Shown: positions 42,794-49,798 of the stretch, piece by piece
Layout: every line of letters starts with the position of its first letter
Numbering within the stretch: the stretch's first letter is position 1
Source of the DNA: Anaerolineales bacterium
GTDB taxonomy: Bacteria; Chloroflexota; Anaerolineae; Anaerolineales; Villigracilaceae
Direction: 5' to 3'
Length of the DNA stretch: 64,000 nt
Assembly: GCA_030834895.1 (NCBI GenBank)
Contig: JAUQXA010000024.1
Location: 496,001 to 560,000 of the forward strand
The notes under the pieces: model-generated
Told to the model about the DNA's origin: nothing
Seen by the model: the letters and a program-made list of their open reading frames with translations, nothing else
The model's database searches: none
Program-made: the position numbers and the translations under genes

Positions 42794-42875
42794 CGTCATT
42801 GCAAGGGCACTTCGCTAAGCAATCTAAAAAAAGAGCAGATTGCTTCGTCGGAAAATCACCTTCCTCGCAATGACG
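42794..42875. repeat. REP-like palindrome, family A, between tRNA-Leu and tig
   Basis: Begins CGTCATTGCAAGG and ends CCTCGCAATGACG; inner arms AGCAATCT and AGATTGCTT. It lies in the 103 bp between the tRNA and trigger factor genes. Confidence 0.9.
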
Positions 42876-42891
42876 TAAAAAGGAATTAACT

Positions 42892-44331
42892 TTGAACATA
42901 GAGAAACAATACCAGGAAGACCATTCCGTCAAACTGATCGTGGAAGTGGATCAGGAAAAAACGAATACCTACAAACGTCGCGCCGCAACTAAGATCTCAA
43001 CGCGCAGCAAGATTCCCGGGTTCCGTCCCGGCAAGGCTCCATATGACATCGTCGTGCGGACCATCGGCGAAGGCGCGATCGCCGAACAGGCAGTTGACCT
43101 GTTTATTGATGCGGAATATTCAAACATTCTGACCGAAGCTGGTGTGAACCCCGGTGCGGCTGGTTCCCTTCAATCCGTGGACAGCATCAACCCCTTTAAA
43201 ATAACCATTAGCGTGCCGCTCGCCCCGGAAGTTGATCTCGGCGATTATCACGCTGTCCGCCTTTCTTATGAATGGGAGAAACCCGGCGAAAAGGAAGTGG
43301 AAGAGGCTCTCGAAAACCTGCGCCAGATGTACGCCACCACCGAAACTGTGGAACGCGAAATCCAGGTCGGTGACTATGTGCTTCTGGATGTCGAGTCCGA
43401 GACGACGGAACTCAACCGTAAAGGCTTCGCGACCTTTGTCCGCAGTGAAGACCGTGACACGGAATGGCCTTACAATGGTTTTGCAAAGGAACTGGTGGGC
43501 TTGAAGGCTGGTGAAAGCAAGACCATCCAGTACGCTTTCCCCGAGGATTGGGATGTGGATGACCTTATGGGCAAGAGCGTTGAGATTAAAGCCACGATCA
43601 AAACCGTGCGCGGCGTGACTTTGCCCGACTTGGACGATGAGCTGGCAAAGATGGCTGGTGCGGGCGAGACGTTGGATGCCCTGAAAGAAATGGTCAGGAA
43701 AGACGTGGAAATGCGCTCGCAGGATGAGTACGACGATAAGTATTTCGTCGACCTCATCGAAAAGATCAAGGAAGGCGCAAAGATCAAATATCATGCCCAT
43801 ACCCTCGAACATGAAGGCGAGCACGTGTTATCCGATCTGTCCAACCGTTTGGCACAGCAGAACATGGATTTGGACACCTATTTCAAGGTGCGTGGAACCA
43901 CCCGCGAGAAATTCATCGAAGAAGAGGTAAACCCTGTTGCCAAGAAACGCCTCGAACGCGGACTCATCCTTGATGAAATCGTCCGCTTGGAAAAGATTCA
44001 GATTGACAATGCAGCGCTCGAAGCCGAATACAACAACACCATGATGGGACTTGCCCAGCAGGGCATGGACTTCTCGAAAGTCCGCGGCGGCAAGAAGGGA
44101 CAGCAACAGCTTGGTCAGGCCATCGCGATGGAATCTGCAAGCCGCGTGATGACTCGCAAGGCGCTTGACATGTTGAAGTCCATTGCAATTGGCGAATACA
44201 AGCCTGTGGAAGAAACTCCCGTTGTGGAAGAGTCAACGCAGGAAGAAGCCCCTACGGCGGAAGAACCGAAACAGGAAGAGGCTCAAGCTGAGTCGGCTGG
44301 TGAGCAGGACGCCTTGCGGCCAGCAGAGTAG
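42892..44331 (+). CDS. tig: Trigger factor, ribosome-bound chaperone and PPIase
   Basis: A 479-residue protein that binds the ribosome exit tunnel and shields new chains. Residues 1-115 form the ribosome-binding domain with the signature GFRPGKAP at about 43. The FKBP-like PPIase domain follows (VGDYVLLDVESETT... about 155-240) and the helical C-terminal arms run to about 450. The last 35 residues are an acidic tail rich in Glu. The start codon is TTG, preceded by AAAAAGGA at about 8 nt. clpP follows after a terminator; clpX is not next, which is unusual, as tig-clpP-clpX is the common order. Confidence 0.95.
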   Translation: MNIEKQYQEDHSVKLIVEVDQEKTNTYKRRAATKISTRSKIPGFRPGKAPYDIVVRTIGEGAIAEQAVDLFIDAEYSNILTEAGVNPGAAGSLQSVDSINPFKITISVPLAPEVDLGDYHAVRLSYEWEKPGEKEVEEALENLRQMYATTETVEREIQVGDYVLLDVESETTELNRKGFATFVRSEDRDTEWPYNGFAKELVGLKAGESKTIQYAFPEDWDVDDLMGKSVEIKATIKTVRGVTLPDLDDELAKMAGAGETLDALKEMVRKDVEMRSQDEYDDKYFVDLIEKIKEGAKIKYHAHTLEHEGEHVLSDLSNRLAQQNMDLDTYFKVRGTTREKFIEEEVNPVAKKRLERGLILDEIVRLEKIQIDNAALEAEYNNTMMGLAQQGMDFSKVRGGKKGQQQLGQAIAMESASRVMTRKALDMLKSIAIGEYKPVEETPVVEESTQEEAPTAEEPKQEEAQAESAGEQDALRPAE

Positions 44332-44411
44332 ATATCGGCTCTTTGATGTCCGCCAGACGCGGGTAGTGCTTTGGCTACGCTCGGCATGGACGGCGGTTTT
44401 TCATCCAGAAA

Positions 44412-44447
44412 AAATCATTGCGGGCATCCGTCTGCAATGATTTTTTT
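44412..44447 (+). terminator. Intrinsic terminator after tig
   Basis: Stem AAATCATTGC / GCAATGATTT (44412-44421 and 44434-44443), 12-nt loop, followed by a run of T's. Confidence 0.85.
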
Positions 44448-44512
44448 GTAAAAACTCTAACAAAAATCCAATAGACTTTGGGTATCATCGTGTAAACAAA
44501 AAGGAGACCAAC

Positions 44513-45118
44513 ATGATTCCAGATTTCAAAAATGTTGTACCGATGGTAGTGGAAAATACAGGCCGCGGCGAACGCGCCTATGATATTTACTCGCTTCTAC
44601 TCAAGGAGCGCATTATCTTCCTTGGCACGCCGATTGACGATCAGGTGGCGAATGTCATCGTGGCACAGTTGCTGTTCCTCAATCACGAAGACCCCGAGAA
44701 GGAAATCCGCATGTATATCAACTCGCCCGGCGGAGTGATCTATGCGGGACTGGCGATCTATGACACGATGCAAATCATCTCGAATCCAATCAGCACAGTG
44801 GCTGTCGGCGTGACCGCTTCATTCGGGACCGTGCTGCTGACGGCTGGCACCAAGGGACGTCGCTACGCCCTACCTCATGCCACCATCCACATGCATCAGC
44901 CGCTCGGCGGCGCGCAGGGTCAGGCGACGGATATTGCCATCCAGGCCAAACAGATCATGAATTTGAAGGCATTGCTCAATAACATCATGTCCAAGCACAC
45001 GGGACAACCGCTTGAGGTCATCGAGCGCGACCTCGACCGTGATTACTATCTCGAGGCCCAGCAGGCAGTTGACTATGGTCTGGTGGATCAGATTATCGAG
45101 ACGCCGGAAAAGAAGTAG
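44513..45118 (+). CDS. clpP: ATP-dependent Clp protease proteolytic subunit
   Basis: A 201-residue serine protease that forms the ClpP barrel and degrades proteins fed by Clp ATPases. Catalytic Ser103 lies in [11 protein letters not shown] and His128 in [15 protein letters not shown]; the Asp is in [12 protein letters not shown]. Length and the N-terminal [15 protein letters not shown] block fit the family. The residue after the nucleophile is Phe where most ClpPs have Met. A good ribosome-binding site (AAAAAGGAGA) precedes the ATG. A terminator follows. Confidence 0.95.
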   Translation: MIPDFKNVVPMVVENTGRGERAYDIYSLLLKERIIFLGTPIDDQVANVIVAQLLFLNHEDPEKEIRMYINSPGGVIYAGLAIYDTMQIISNPISTVAVGVTASFGTVLLTAGTKGRRYALPHATIHMHQPLGGAQGQATDIAIQAKQIMNLKALLNNIMSKHTGQPLEVIERDLDRDYYLEAQQAVDYGLVDQIIETPEKK

Positions 45119-45120
45119 TT

Positions 45121-45148
45121 TGGTAATTAGTGATTGGTAATTAATTGG
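45121..45148. repeat. Heptamer array (4 units) after clpP
   Basis: Units TGGTAAT, TAGTGAT, TGGTAAT, TAATTGG, directly after the clpP stop codon. The reverse complement resembles the array at 830-857. Confidence 0.6.
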
Positions 45149-45150
45149 CG

Positions 45151-45184
45151 AAGACCTCGGATAAACTTCGAGGTCTTTTGTTTT
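45151..45184 (+). terminator. Intrinsic terminator after clpP
   Basis: Stem AAGACCTCG / CGAGGTCTT (45151-45159, 45169-45177), 9-nt loop, followed by TTGTTTTG; the T tract overlaps the end of the stem. Confidence 0.8.
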
Positions 45185-45190
45185 GTCCGC

Positions 45191-45196
45191 TATAAT
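45191..45196 (+). promoter_or_regulatory. -10 box (TATAAT) before the HAD gene
   Basis: TATAAT 58 nt before the HAD start codon. An ATG 8 nt downstream (45205) is out of frame with the HAD gene. Confidence 0.45.
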
Positions 45197-45217
45197 CGGA
45201 GACTATGCGATCAAACG

Positions 45218-45252
45218 CAAATCCACAATCCGAAATCGATAATCGTAAATCA
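45218..45252. repeat. Heptamer array (5 units) before the HAD start codon
   Basis: Units CAAATCC, ACAATCC, GAAATCG, ATAATCG, TAAATCA. It fills the leader of the HAD gene and ends 2 nt before its ATG. Confidence 0.65.
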
Positions 45253-45254
45253 AA

Positions 45255-46040
45255 ATGATTCCCCAAAACATAAAAGCCCTTATCCTAGATATGGACGGCG
45301 TGGTCTGGAAGTCGGACGCGCCTATTGGCGACCTGCCGAAGACCTTTGCCCGCATCCGCGAGCGTGGACTGAAATTCGTTTTTGCCACCAACAACGGGAC
45401 AAAGACTCCCGAAGAGTACCGCCAGAAATTGACGAGCCTTGGCGTGGAAGTGAACCCGTCGCAAGTGGTCACGTCTGCGCTGGCGGTGGCGCACATGCTC
45501 GAACAGAAGTATCCGCGTGGGACAAAAATTTTTATGATCGGTGGTCCCGGCGTGCGCGAGGCGTTGGAAGAAAAAGGCTTCGAATTGCTCTCGGTGGAAA
45601 ACGCTCCTGAAGCAAAAGCATTCGTCATGGGCATTGACCGCGCCATCACCTTCGACAAGGTCGCCGAGGCCACTTTGCTGGTTCGCGCGGGCGTGCCGTT
45701 CTACGCGACCAACACGGACATGACCTTTCCCACTCCGCGCGGAGAAATCCCCGGAGCGGGGTCATGGCTCAAGGTGGTCACCTCAGCTACGGGCGTGGAA
45801 CCCATCGTGGCGGGCAAGCCCTTCCCCACGATGATGGAATTTTCGCTCGAACGGTTGGGGACATCCAAAGAGGAGACCCTCGTCGTCGGCGACAGGCTCG
45901 AAACGGACGTGGCTTCGGGTCAGGCGGCGGGATGCCCAACTGCGGCGGTGTTGAGCGGTGTTTCGACCAGAGAACAGGCCGAGGCGTGGAAACCGAAAAT
46001 TGATATTATTGCGGAAAGTTTGGCAGAATTGGTAGGATAA
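45255..46040 (+). CDS. HAD superfamily (class IIA) phosphatase, NagD-like
   Basis: A 261-residue hydrolase. Motif I is ILDMDGVVWKSD (nucleophile Asp), motif II FATNNGTK, motif III Lys in VAGKPFPTM and motif IV VGDRLETDVASGQAAG. The C2A cap lies between motifs II and III. Relatives dephosphorylate nucleotides, 4-nitrophenyl phosphate or sugar phosphates; the natural substrate is not clear. No ribosome-binding site is visible in the heptamer array before its ATG. Confidence 0.92.
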   Translation: MIPQNIKALILDMDGVVWKSDAPIGDLPKTFARIRERGLKFVFATNNGTKTPEEYRQKLTSLGVEVNPSQVVTSALAVAHMLEQKYPRGTKIFMIGGPGVREALEEKGFELLSVENAPEAKAFVMGIDRAITFDKVAEATLLVRAGVPFYATNTDMTFPTPRGEIPGAGSWLKVVTSATGVEPIVAGKPFPTMMEFSLERLGTSKEETLVVGDRLETDVASGQAAGCPTAAVLSGVSTREQAEAWKPKIDIIAESLAELVG

Positions 46041-46171
46041 ATAAACATGACTCACCCCGAAATTAAGGTTTCGCGGGTGAGTTCGTTTTTAAGGGCAATG
46101 GGACGCAGATAAACGCTGAAAACTCGGCCTTCCACTATTGGAAGATGAAAGTCAACAGGGAATTTTTCAGA

Positions 46172-46210
46172 TAAAAAAGACCTCGGAAGTTTCAAACACT
46201 TCCGAGGTCT
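46172..46210 (-). terminator. Intrinsic terminator of the Ig-domain gene
   Basis: Read leftward: 13-bp perfect stem AGACCTCGGAAGT / ACTTCCGAGGTCT (46178-46190, 46198-46210), 7-nt loop, then six T's (A's 46173-46178 on the + strand). Confidence 0.9.
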
Positions 46211-46214
46211 CATA

Positions 46215-47027
46215 CTACTCAGGTGTCGATGTGGGAGTCGGTGTCTCCGTCGGCGTGGTAGTTGGCGTTGGCGTGTAAGTGGCCGTCACCACAATCACAA
46301 CCGGGGTCACGGTGGGAGTTGGTGTAATTGTGGGTGTGGATGGTGTGCCGGTGGTTGTCGAAGCCCCATTCTTGATGACCACTGTGAGGGAATCGCCAAA
46401 CTGTTGTCCCTTGTCGTTGGTCAATTTCCATGTGCCGGTGATGGTTCCAGTGGCGGAGGTGGACGTCAGGATGACCGAAATATCCGCAGACTGGCCGGGG
46501 CTCACTACCTGGTTGATTGGGGTTGCCTTTCCACCCAGGCTATCGCCGGAGATGAAAGTGAGTTGATAGGTCGCCGTCCACGCACAAGAACCAATATTGG
46601 TCACCTTCCAAGTCTTGGTAAAGGACTGCCCGGCAGGGATGGTCGTCCCATCGGGGATCGTCACATCACTGACGTATACGGCATTGTCACACACTGTGGA
46701 AGTGGTCCCACCCGCAGGTCTGACCGTTGGCAATTGAACAGGTGTTTGCAGACCTGCGGTCGGACTTGCCAATTGCGGCAACGTGGGAGTTGGCAGGCTG
46801 GACGTGGGGCTGGGCGGCGCGACAACTGTCCCGGCCTGCAGGGTTTGTTGCTGGGCTGCAACTGTTGAAGCGGCATTGGTGAAGATCGCATTCACATCAA
46901 CTTCGGCGGGTTTTTCCTGTCCGCCAAAGGAAAGAAAAAGCATTGCAATCCCACCAACGATAAGGATTGCGACTCCTGCCCACATCAAAATCGTCCTCGT
47001 GGGCGTTGTTCTTGGTCTCAAATTCAT
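46215..47027 (-). CDS. Membrane-anchored NBR1-type Ig-domain protein
   Basis: A 270-residue protein with one N-terminal membrane anchor (about 13-33), a Pro/Ser/Thr-rich spacer and an Ig-like domain of the NBR1 kind (about 110-220; DVTIPDGTTIPAGQSFTKTWKVTNIGSCAWTATYQLTF). The C-terminal 45 residues are a Thr/Pro low-complexity tail (TPTPTVTPV...). Such proteins are typical surface proteins of Anaerolineae; the role is unknown. Its promoter is seen as TATAAT (reverse of 47057-47062) with AAGGAG before the ATG. Confidence 0.85.
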   Translation of the reverse strand: MNLRPRTTPTRTILMWAGVAILIVGGIAMLFLSFGGQEKPAEVDVNAIFTNAASTVAAQQQTLQAGTVVAPPSPTSSLPTPTLPQLASPTAGLQTPVQLPTVRPAGGTTSTVCDNAVYVSDVTIPDGTTIPAGQSFTKTWKVTNIGSCAWTATYQLTFISGDSLGGKATPINQVVSPGQSADISVILTSTSATGTITGTWKLTNDKGQQFGDSLTVVIKNGASTTTGTPSTPTITPTPTVTPVVIVVTATYTPTPTTTPTETPTPTSTPE

Positions 47028-47056
47028 TGGTTTTCTCCTTGTATTACCGGGTTGGG

Positions 47057-47062
47057 ATTATA
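47057..47062 (-). promoter_or_regulatory. -10 box of the Ig-domain gene
   Basis: TATAAT on the minus strand, 29 nt before the ATG at 47027, with AAGGAG between. Confidence 0.5.
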
Positions 47063-47144
47063 GCGTGAAGGGAATTTCATAAAACAACCAATTCACCTAC
47101 GAATACCCTACCCTCGATGGGTAAATTTATACCACAATTACTTG

Positions 47145-47227
47145 TGTCACTCTGAGCGAGCGCGGTTGTCGCGAGCGAAGAGTCTTTTATAATTTAGGAG
47201 GGATTCTTCGCTGCGCTCAGAATGACA
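47145..47227. repeat. REP-like palindrome, family B
   Basis: Begins TGTCACTCTGAGCG and ends CGCTCAGAATGACA; inner arms GCGAAGAGTC and GATTCTTCGC. Similar elements are at 53343-53409 and 57111-57185. It lies between the Ig-domain gene and rlmN. Confidence 0.88.
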
Positions 47228-47249
47228 TTATGACGAATATTCTCCTCTG

Positions 47250-47279
47250 TTGGTTCCCTTTACTAGCGTGGAGTAAAAT
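47250..47279 (+). promoter_or_regulatory. Promoter of rlmN
   Basis: TTGGTT (47250-47255), 18-bp spacer, TAAAAT (47274-47279), which is 6 nt before the ATG at 47286; leaderless type. Confidence 0.55.
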
Positions 47280-47285
47280 CAGCCC

Positions 47286-48359
47286 ATGCTGATTTATGAC
47301 CTCGACCTCCCCGCACTCACAGAATTATTGAAATCCTGGGACGAACCTGTCTACCGCGTGAAGCAAATCTGGCAGGGGCTGTACCAGCATTTGTATGACT
47401 CGCCGGAGCAATTTACCAACCTGTCCAAGTCCCTGCGCGAGAGGATGACAAGTGAGTTCATCTTCTCCCCTTTCAAGGTTAGGACCTATCTCGACTCGTC
47501 TGATGGCTTCACGCGTAAGACTCTCTTCGAACTGCCTGATGGCAATTTGATCGAAGCTGTGCTGATGCGTTACGGTGACCCTGCGGACGATCACACGTTG
47601 AACGTTAAACGTTCAACGTCGAGACGAACGCTTTGCATCTCCACCCAGGCAGGCTGTGCCATGGGATGTGTCTTCTGTGCCACGGGTCAAATGGGCTTCA
47701 AGCGCAATCTGTCCAGTGGCGAGATCGTGGCGCAGATCATGTACTACGCCCAGATGCTCAAAAAAACTGATGAAGTTGTCAGCAACATTGTTTTCATGGG
47801 CATGGGCGAACCCTTTCATAACTATGGCAACGTCATGGCTGCCATTGACCGGCTCAACGATCCCAATGGATTCAAATTCGGCGCGCGACGATTCACCATC
47901 TCCACCGTTGGGCTGGTCCCCCAGATTCGACGCTTTGCCGACGAGGGACGTCAGGTCAACCTGGCGATTTCGCTCCACGCCGCTACCAACGAGGAACGTC
48001 TCGCCATCATGCCGGTCAACAAAAAATATAACATCGAGGAAGTCATCGAAGCCTGTAGGTATTACATCGAGAAGACCCATCGCCGCGTGACCTTTGAATG
48101 GGCACTCATCAGTGGCGTGAACGACTCTCCCGAAGTAGCGCGTCAACTTGCAGCGAGACTCAAAGGAATGTTGGTTCATGTCAATGCAATCCCCCTCAAC
48201 CCTACTAAAGGCTACAGTGGTGCAGCGACTGACCGTCAGTGGGCGGCTGTTTTTAAGGAGACGTTAGAGCAGGCTGGGGTTGGGTGTACGATTCGCATGA
48301 GGCGTGGGGTTGATATTCAGGCGGGATGTGGCCAATTGGCTGGGAGTGTTTTTGTTTAA
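47286..48359 (+). CDS. rlmN: 23S rRNA (adenine-C2)-methyltransferase RlmN
   Basis: A 357-residue radical SAM methyltransferase that makes m2A2503 in 23S rRNA and m2A37 in some tRNAs. The cluster motif CAMGCVFC (Cys124, 128, 131) follows STQAG, then FMGMGEPFHNY, ISTVGLVPQIRR and AISLHAATNEER. The second catalytic Cys lies in QAGCGQL near the C-terminus. A 25-bp palindrome (47595-47619) adds a few residues (LNVKRSTS) just before RRTLCISTQAGC. The TAAAAT box only 6 nt before the ATG suggests a leaderless mRNA. Confidence 0.95.
   Translation: MLIYDLDLPALTELLKSWDEPVYRVKQIWQGLYQHLYDSPEQFTNLSKSLRERMTSEFIFSPFKVRTYLDSSDGFTRKTLFELPDGNLIEAVLMRYGDPADDHTLNVKRSTSRRTLCISTQAGCAMGCVFCATGQMGFKRNLSSGEIVAQIMYYAQMLKKTDEVVSNIVFMGMGEPFHNYGNVMAAIDRLNDPNGFKFGARRFTISTVGLVPQIRRFADEGRQVNLAISLHAATNEERLAIMPVNKKYNIEEVIEACRYYIEKTHRRVTFEWALISGVNDSPEVARQLAARLKGMLVHVNAIPLNPTKGYSGAATDRQWAAVFKETLEQAGVGCTIRMRRGVDIQAGCGQLAGSVFV
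47595..47619. repeat. Perfect 25-bp palindrome inside rlmN
   Basis: Arms ACGTTGAACGTT (47595-47606) and AACGTTCAACGT (47608-47619) around a single A. Read in frame in a loop before the radical SAM motif. Confidence 0.92.
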
Positions 48360-48460
48360 TGTTATTGTGGTTGGAGATTAAGTGTGATAAAAATGGCTAT
48401 ACGCAATCTTGCTTTTAGATGAAGGTTTGTGCTACCACAGGCGTTAATACATAAAAGGTC

Positions 48461-49021
48461 ATGGATACTGCCGAAACGTCACAACTCATCGAGCAATGCC
48501 TTGCCAAGGATGAGCGGGCACTCGAGCTGTTTGTCTCGGCACACCAAACAGATGTGTTCAGGCTGGCACTGTCCATCGTGCAAGACCCGGCCGTCGCCAA
48601 TGAAGTCACCCAAGAGACGTTCATCGCCGCGCTTAGGTCACTACGTTCCTATCAGGAGAAGTCCTCCTTCAAGGCATGGCTCTTCACCATCACGCTCAAC
48701 ACAAGCCGCAGCCATTTGCGAAGGCAAAAAGCGCTCGACAAATTGAGGATGACGCTGACCTCGATCCTGCGGCTGGATTTGCAGAGACAGTCCACGCCGG
48801 AAGATGTGGTCATTCAAAGCGAGAAGGAAAAAGCCATCTGGAAGGCGCTCAACGAGCTGGATGAAAAACATCGCACGGTCATGGTCTTGCGTTATTTTCA
48901 AGACCTGCCGATATCCGAAATTGCGGAAATCCTGTCCACCAGCGAAGGGACGATCCACTCCCGACTGCATACCGCCCGCGACAGGTTAAGAAACGCCCTC
49001 ACACCATTGCATGGAGAATGA
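48461..49021 (+). CDS. ECF-type RNA polymerase sigma factor
   Basis: A 186-residue sigma-70 family protein with regions 2 and 4 only. Region 2: DVFRLALSIVQDPAVANEVTQETFIAALRSL and SSFKAWLFTITLNTSRSHLRRQ. Region 4: LDEKHRTVMVLRYFQDLPISEIAEILSTSEGTIHSRLHTARDRL. It directs RNA polymerase to stress or envelope promoters. The anti-sigma gene follows after 3 nt, so the two are co-produced. Confidence 0.95.
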   Translation: MDTAETSQLIEQCLAKDERALELFVSAHQTDVFRLALSIVQDPAVANEVTQETFIAALRSLRSYQEKSSFKAWLFTITLNTSRSHLRRQKALDKLRMTLTSILRLDLQRQSTPEDVVIQSEKEKAIWKALNELDEKHRTVMVLRYFQDLPISEIAEILSTSEGTIHSRLHTARDRLRNALTPLHGE

Positions 49022-49024
49022 CAG

Positions 49025-49666
49025 ATGCAAATTTCACATGCGGAAGCACATAAACTGATTCAACATTCGATGGACAAGCCGTTGCCCCAGGAGGACAAAA
49101 GCGCACTGGCATTCCATCTGCAAACCTGTCCTGAATGCAATCGTTACGACGCTGAAATCAAAGACGCTGAAACCGCTCTGCGCTCTGCGATGAAAAACCG
49201 CTGGAACCTGACTCCCGCCCCGTTCGACATGAATGCAATCCTAGGAAAAGTTGATTTCAGTCCACAGGGCAGGCTGGGAATGCAGCTGGCAGCGGTCGGG
49301 CTGATGATCATGCTGGTCATGTTCGGGACGTGGCGATTTGTGAATATCAACATCGCCCCTGCAAACACAGTGCAAATCGCGCCGATCCCAACACCTTCAA
49401 CACAAATGACCAATACAAGTACCGTCGCACCGGTTTGCAGTGAAATCATTTACATCGTCGAACAAGGTGACACATTGGACGGCATTGCCAAATTGTTTCT
49501 GACCTCCCCTGAAGCCATCATGGAATTGAACAACATGCATTCCGAAGCCATAGAAACCGGAAGCAAAATCAAAATTCCCGCGTGCCTGACTCCGTTCATG
49601 ACCAGCCGCCCGACAACTTTCACTGTGACCTTCTCCCCCGCCCCATCGGCGGCATTGTCCCCTTGA
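49025..49666 (+). CDS. Anti-sigma factor with zinc-finger-like motif, membrane anchor and extracytoplasmic LysM
   Basis: A 213-residue protein. The N-terminal cytoplasmic part has the ZAS-type motif HLQTCPEC (His31, Cys35, Cys38), which binds the sigma factor. A membrane segment follows (about 83-103), then a Thr/Pro linker and a LysM domain (about 142-187; IIYIVEQGDTLDGIAKLFLTS...IKIPACL). LysM binds N-acetylglucosamine polymers such as peptidoglycan. The layout suggests that wall state is sensed outside and passed to the sigma factor inside (inference). It is directly downstream of the sigma gene. Confidence 0.85.
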   Translation: MQISHAEAHKLIQHSMDKPLPQEDKSALAFHLQTCPECNRYDAEIKDAETALRSAMKNRWNLTPAPFDMNAILGKVDFSPQGRLGMQLAAVGLMIMLVMFGTWRFVNINIAPANTVQIAPIPTPSTQMTNTSTVAPVCSEIIYIVEQGDTLDGIAKLFLTSPEAIMELNNMHSEAIETGSKIKIPACLTPFMTSRPTTFTVTFSPAPSAALSP

Positions 49667-49712
49667 AATCAAAATGCTATAGTGTCTACGCGCAAGATGA
49701 AAATTATCCTGT

Positions 49713-49718
49713 TATAAT
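49713..49718 (+). promoter_or_regulatory. Candidate -10 box before the Agl23-like gene
   Basis: TATAAT 80 nt before the ATG at 49799. No matching -35. Confidence 0.35.
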
Positions 49719-49798
49719 CGCACTCATATCGCGTTAAACTTTCAAGCATATCATTGCAGTTTATGCAATTACCATTTCTTTGTATCAGGTGAACCCAA

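Noticed and set aside
45205..45254. ATG 8 nt after a TATAAT box as a leaderless start for the HAD gene
   Set aside because: It is out of frame with the HAD gene, and the stretch between is a heptamer array; the start at 45255 gives a normal N-terminus.
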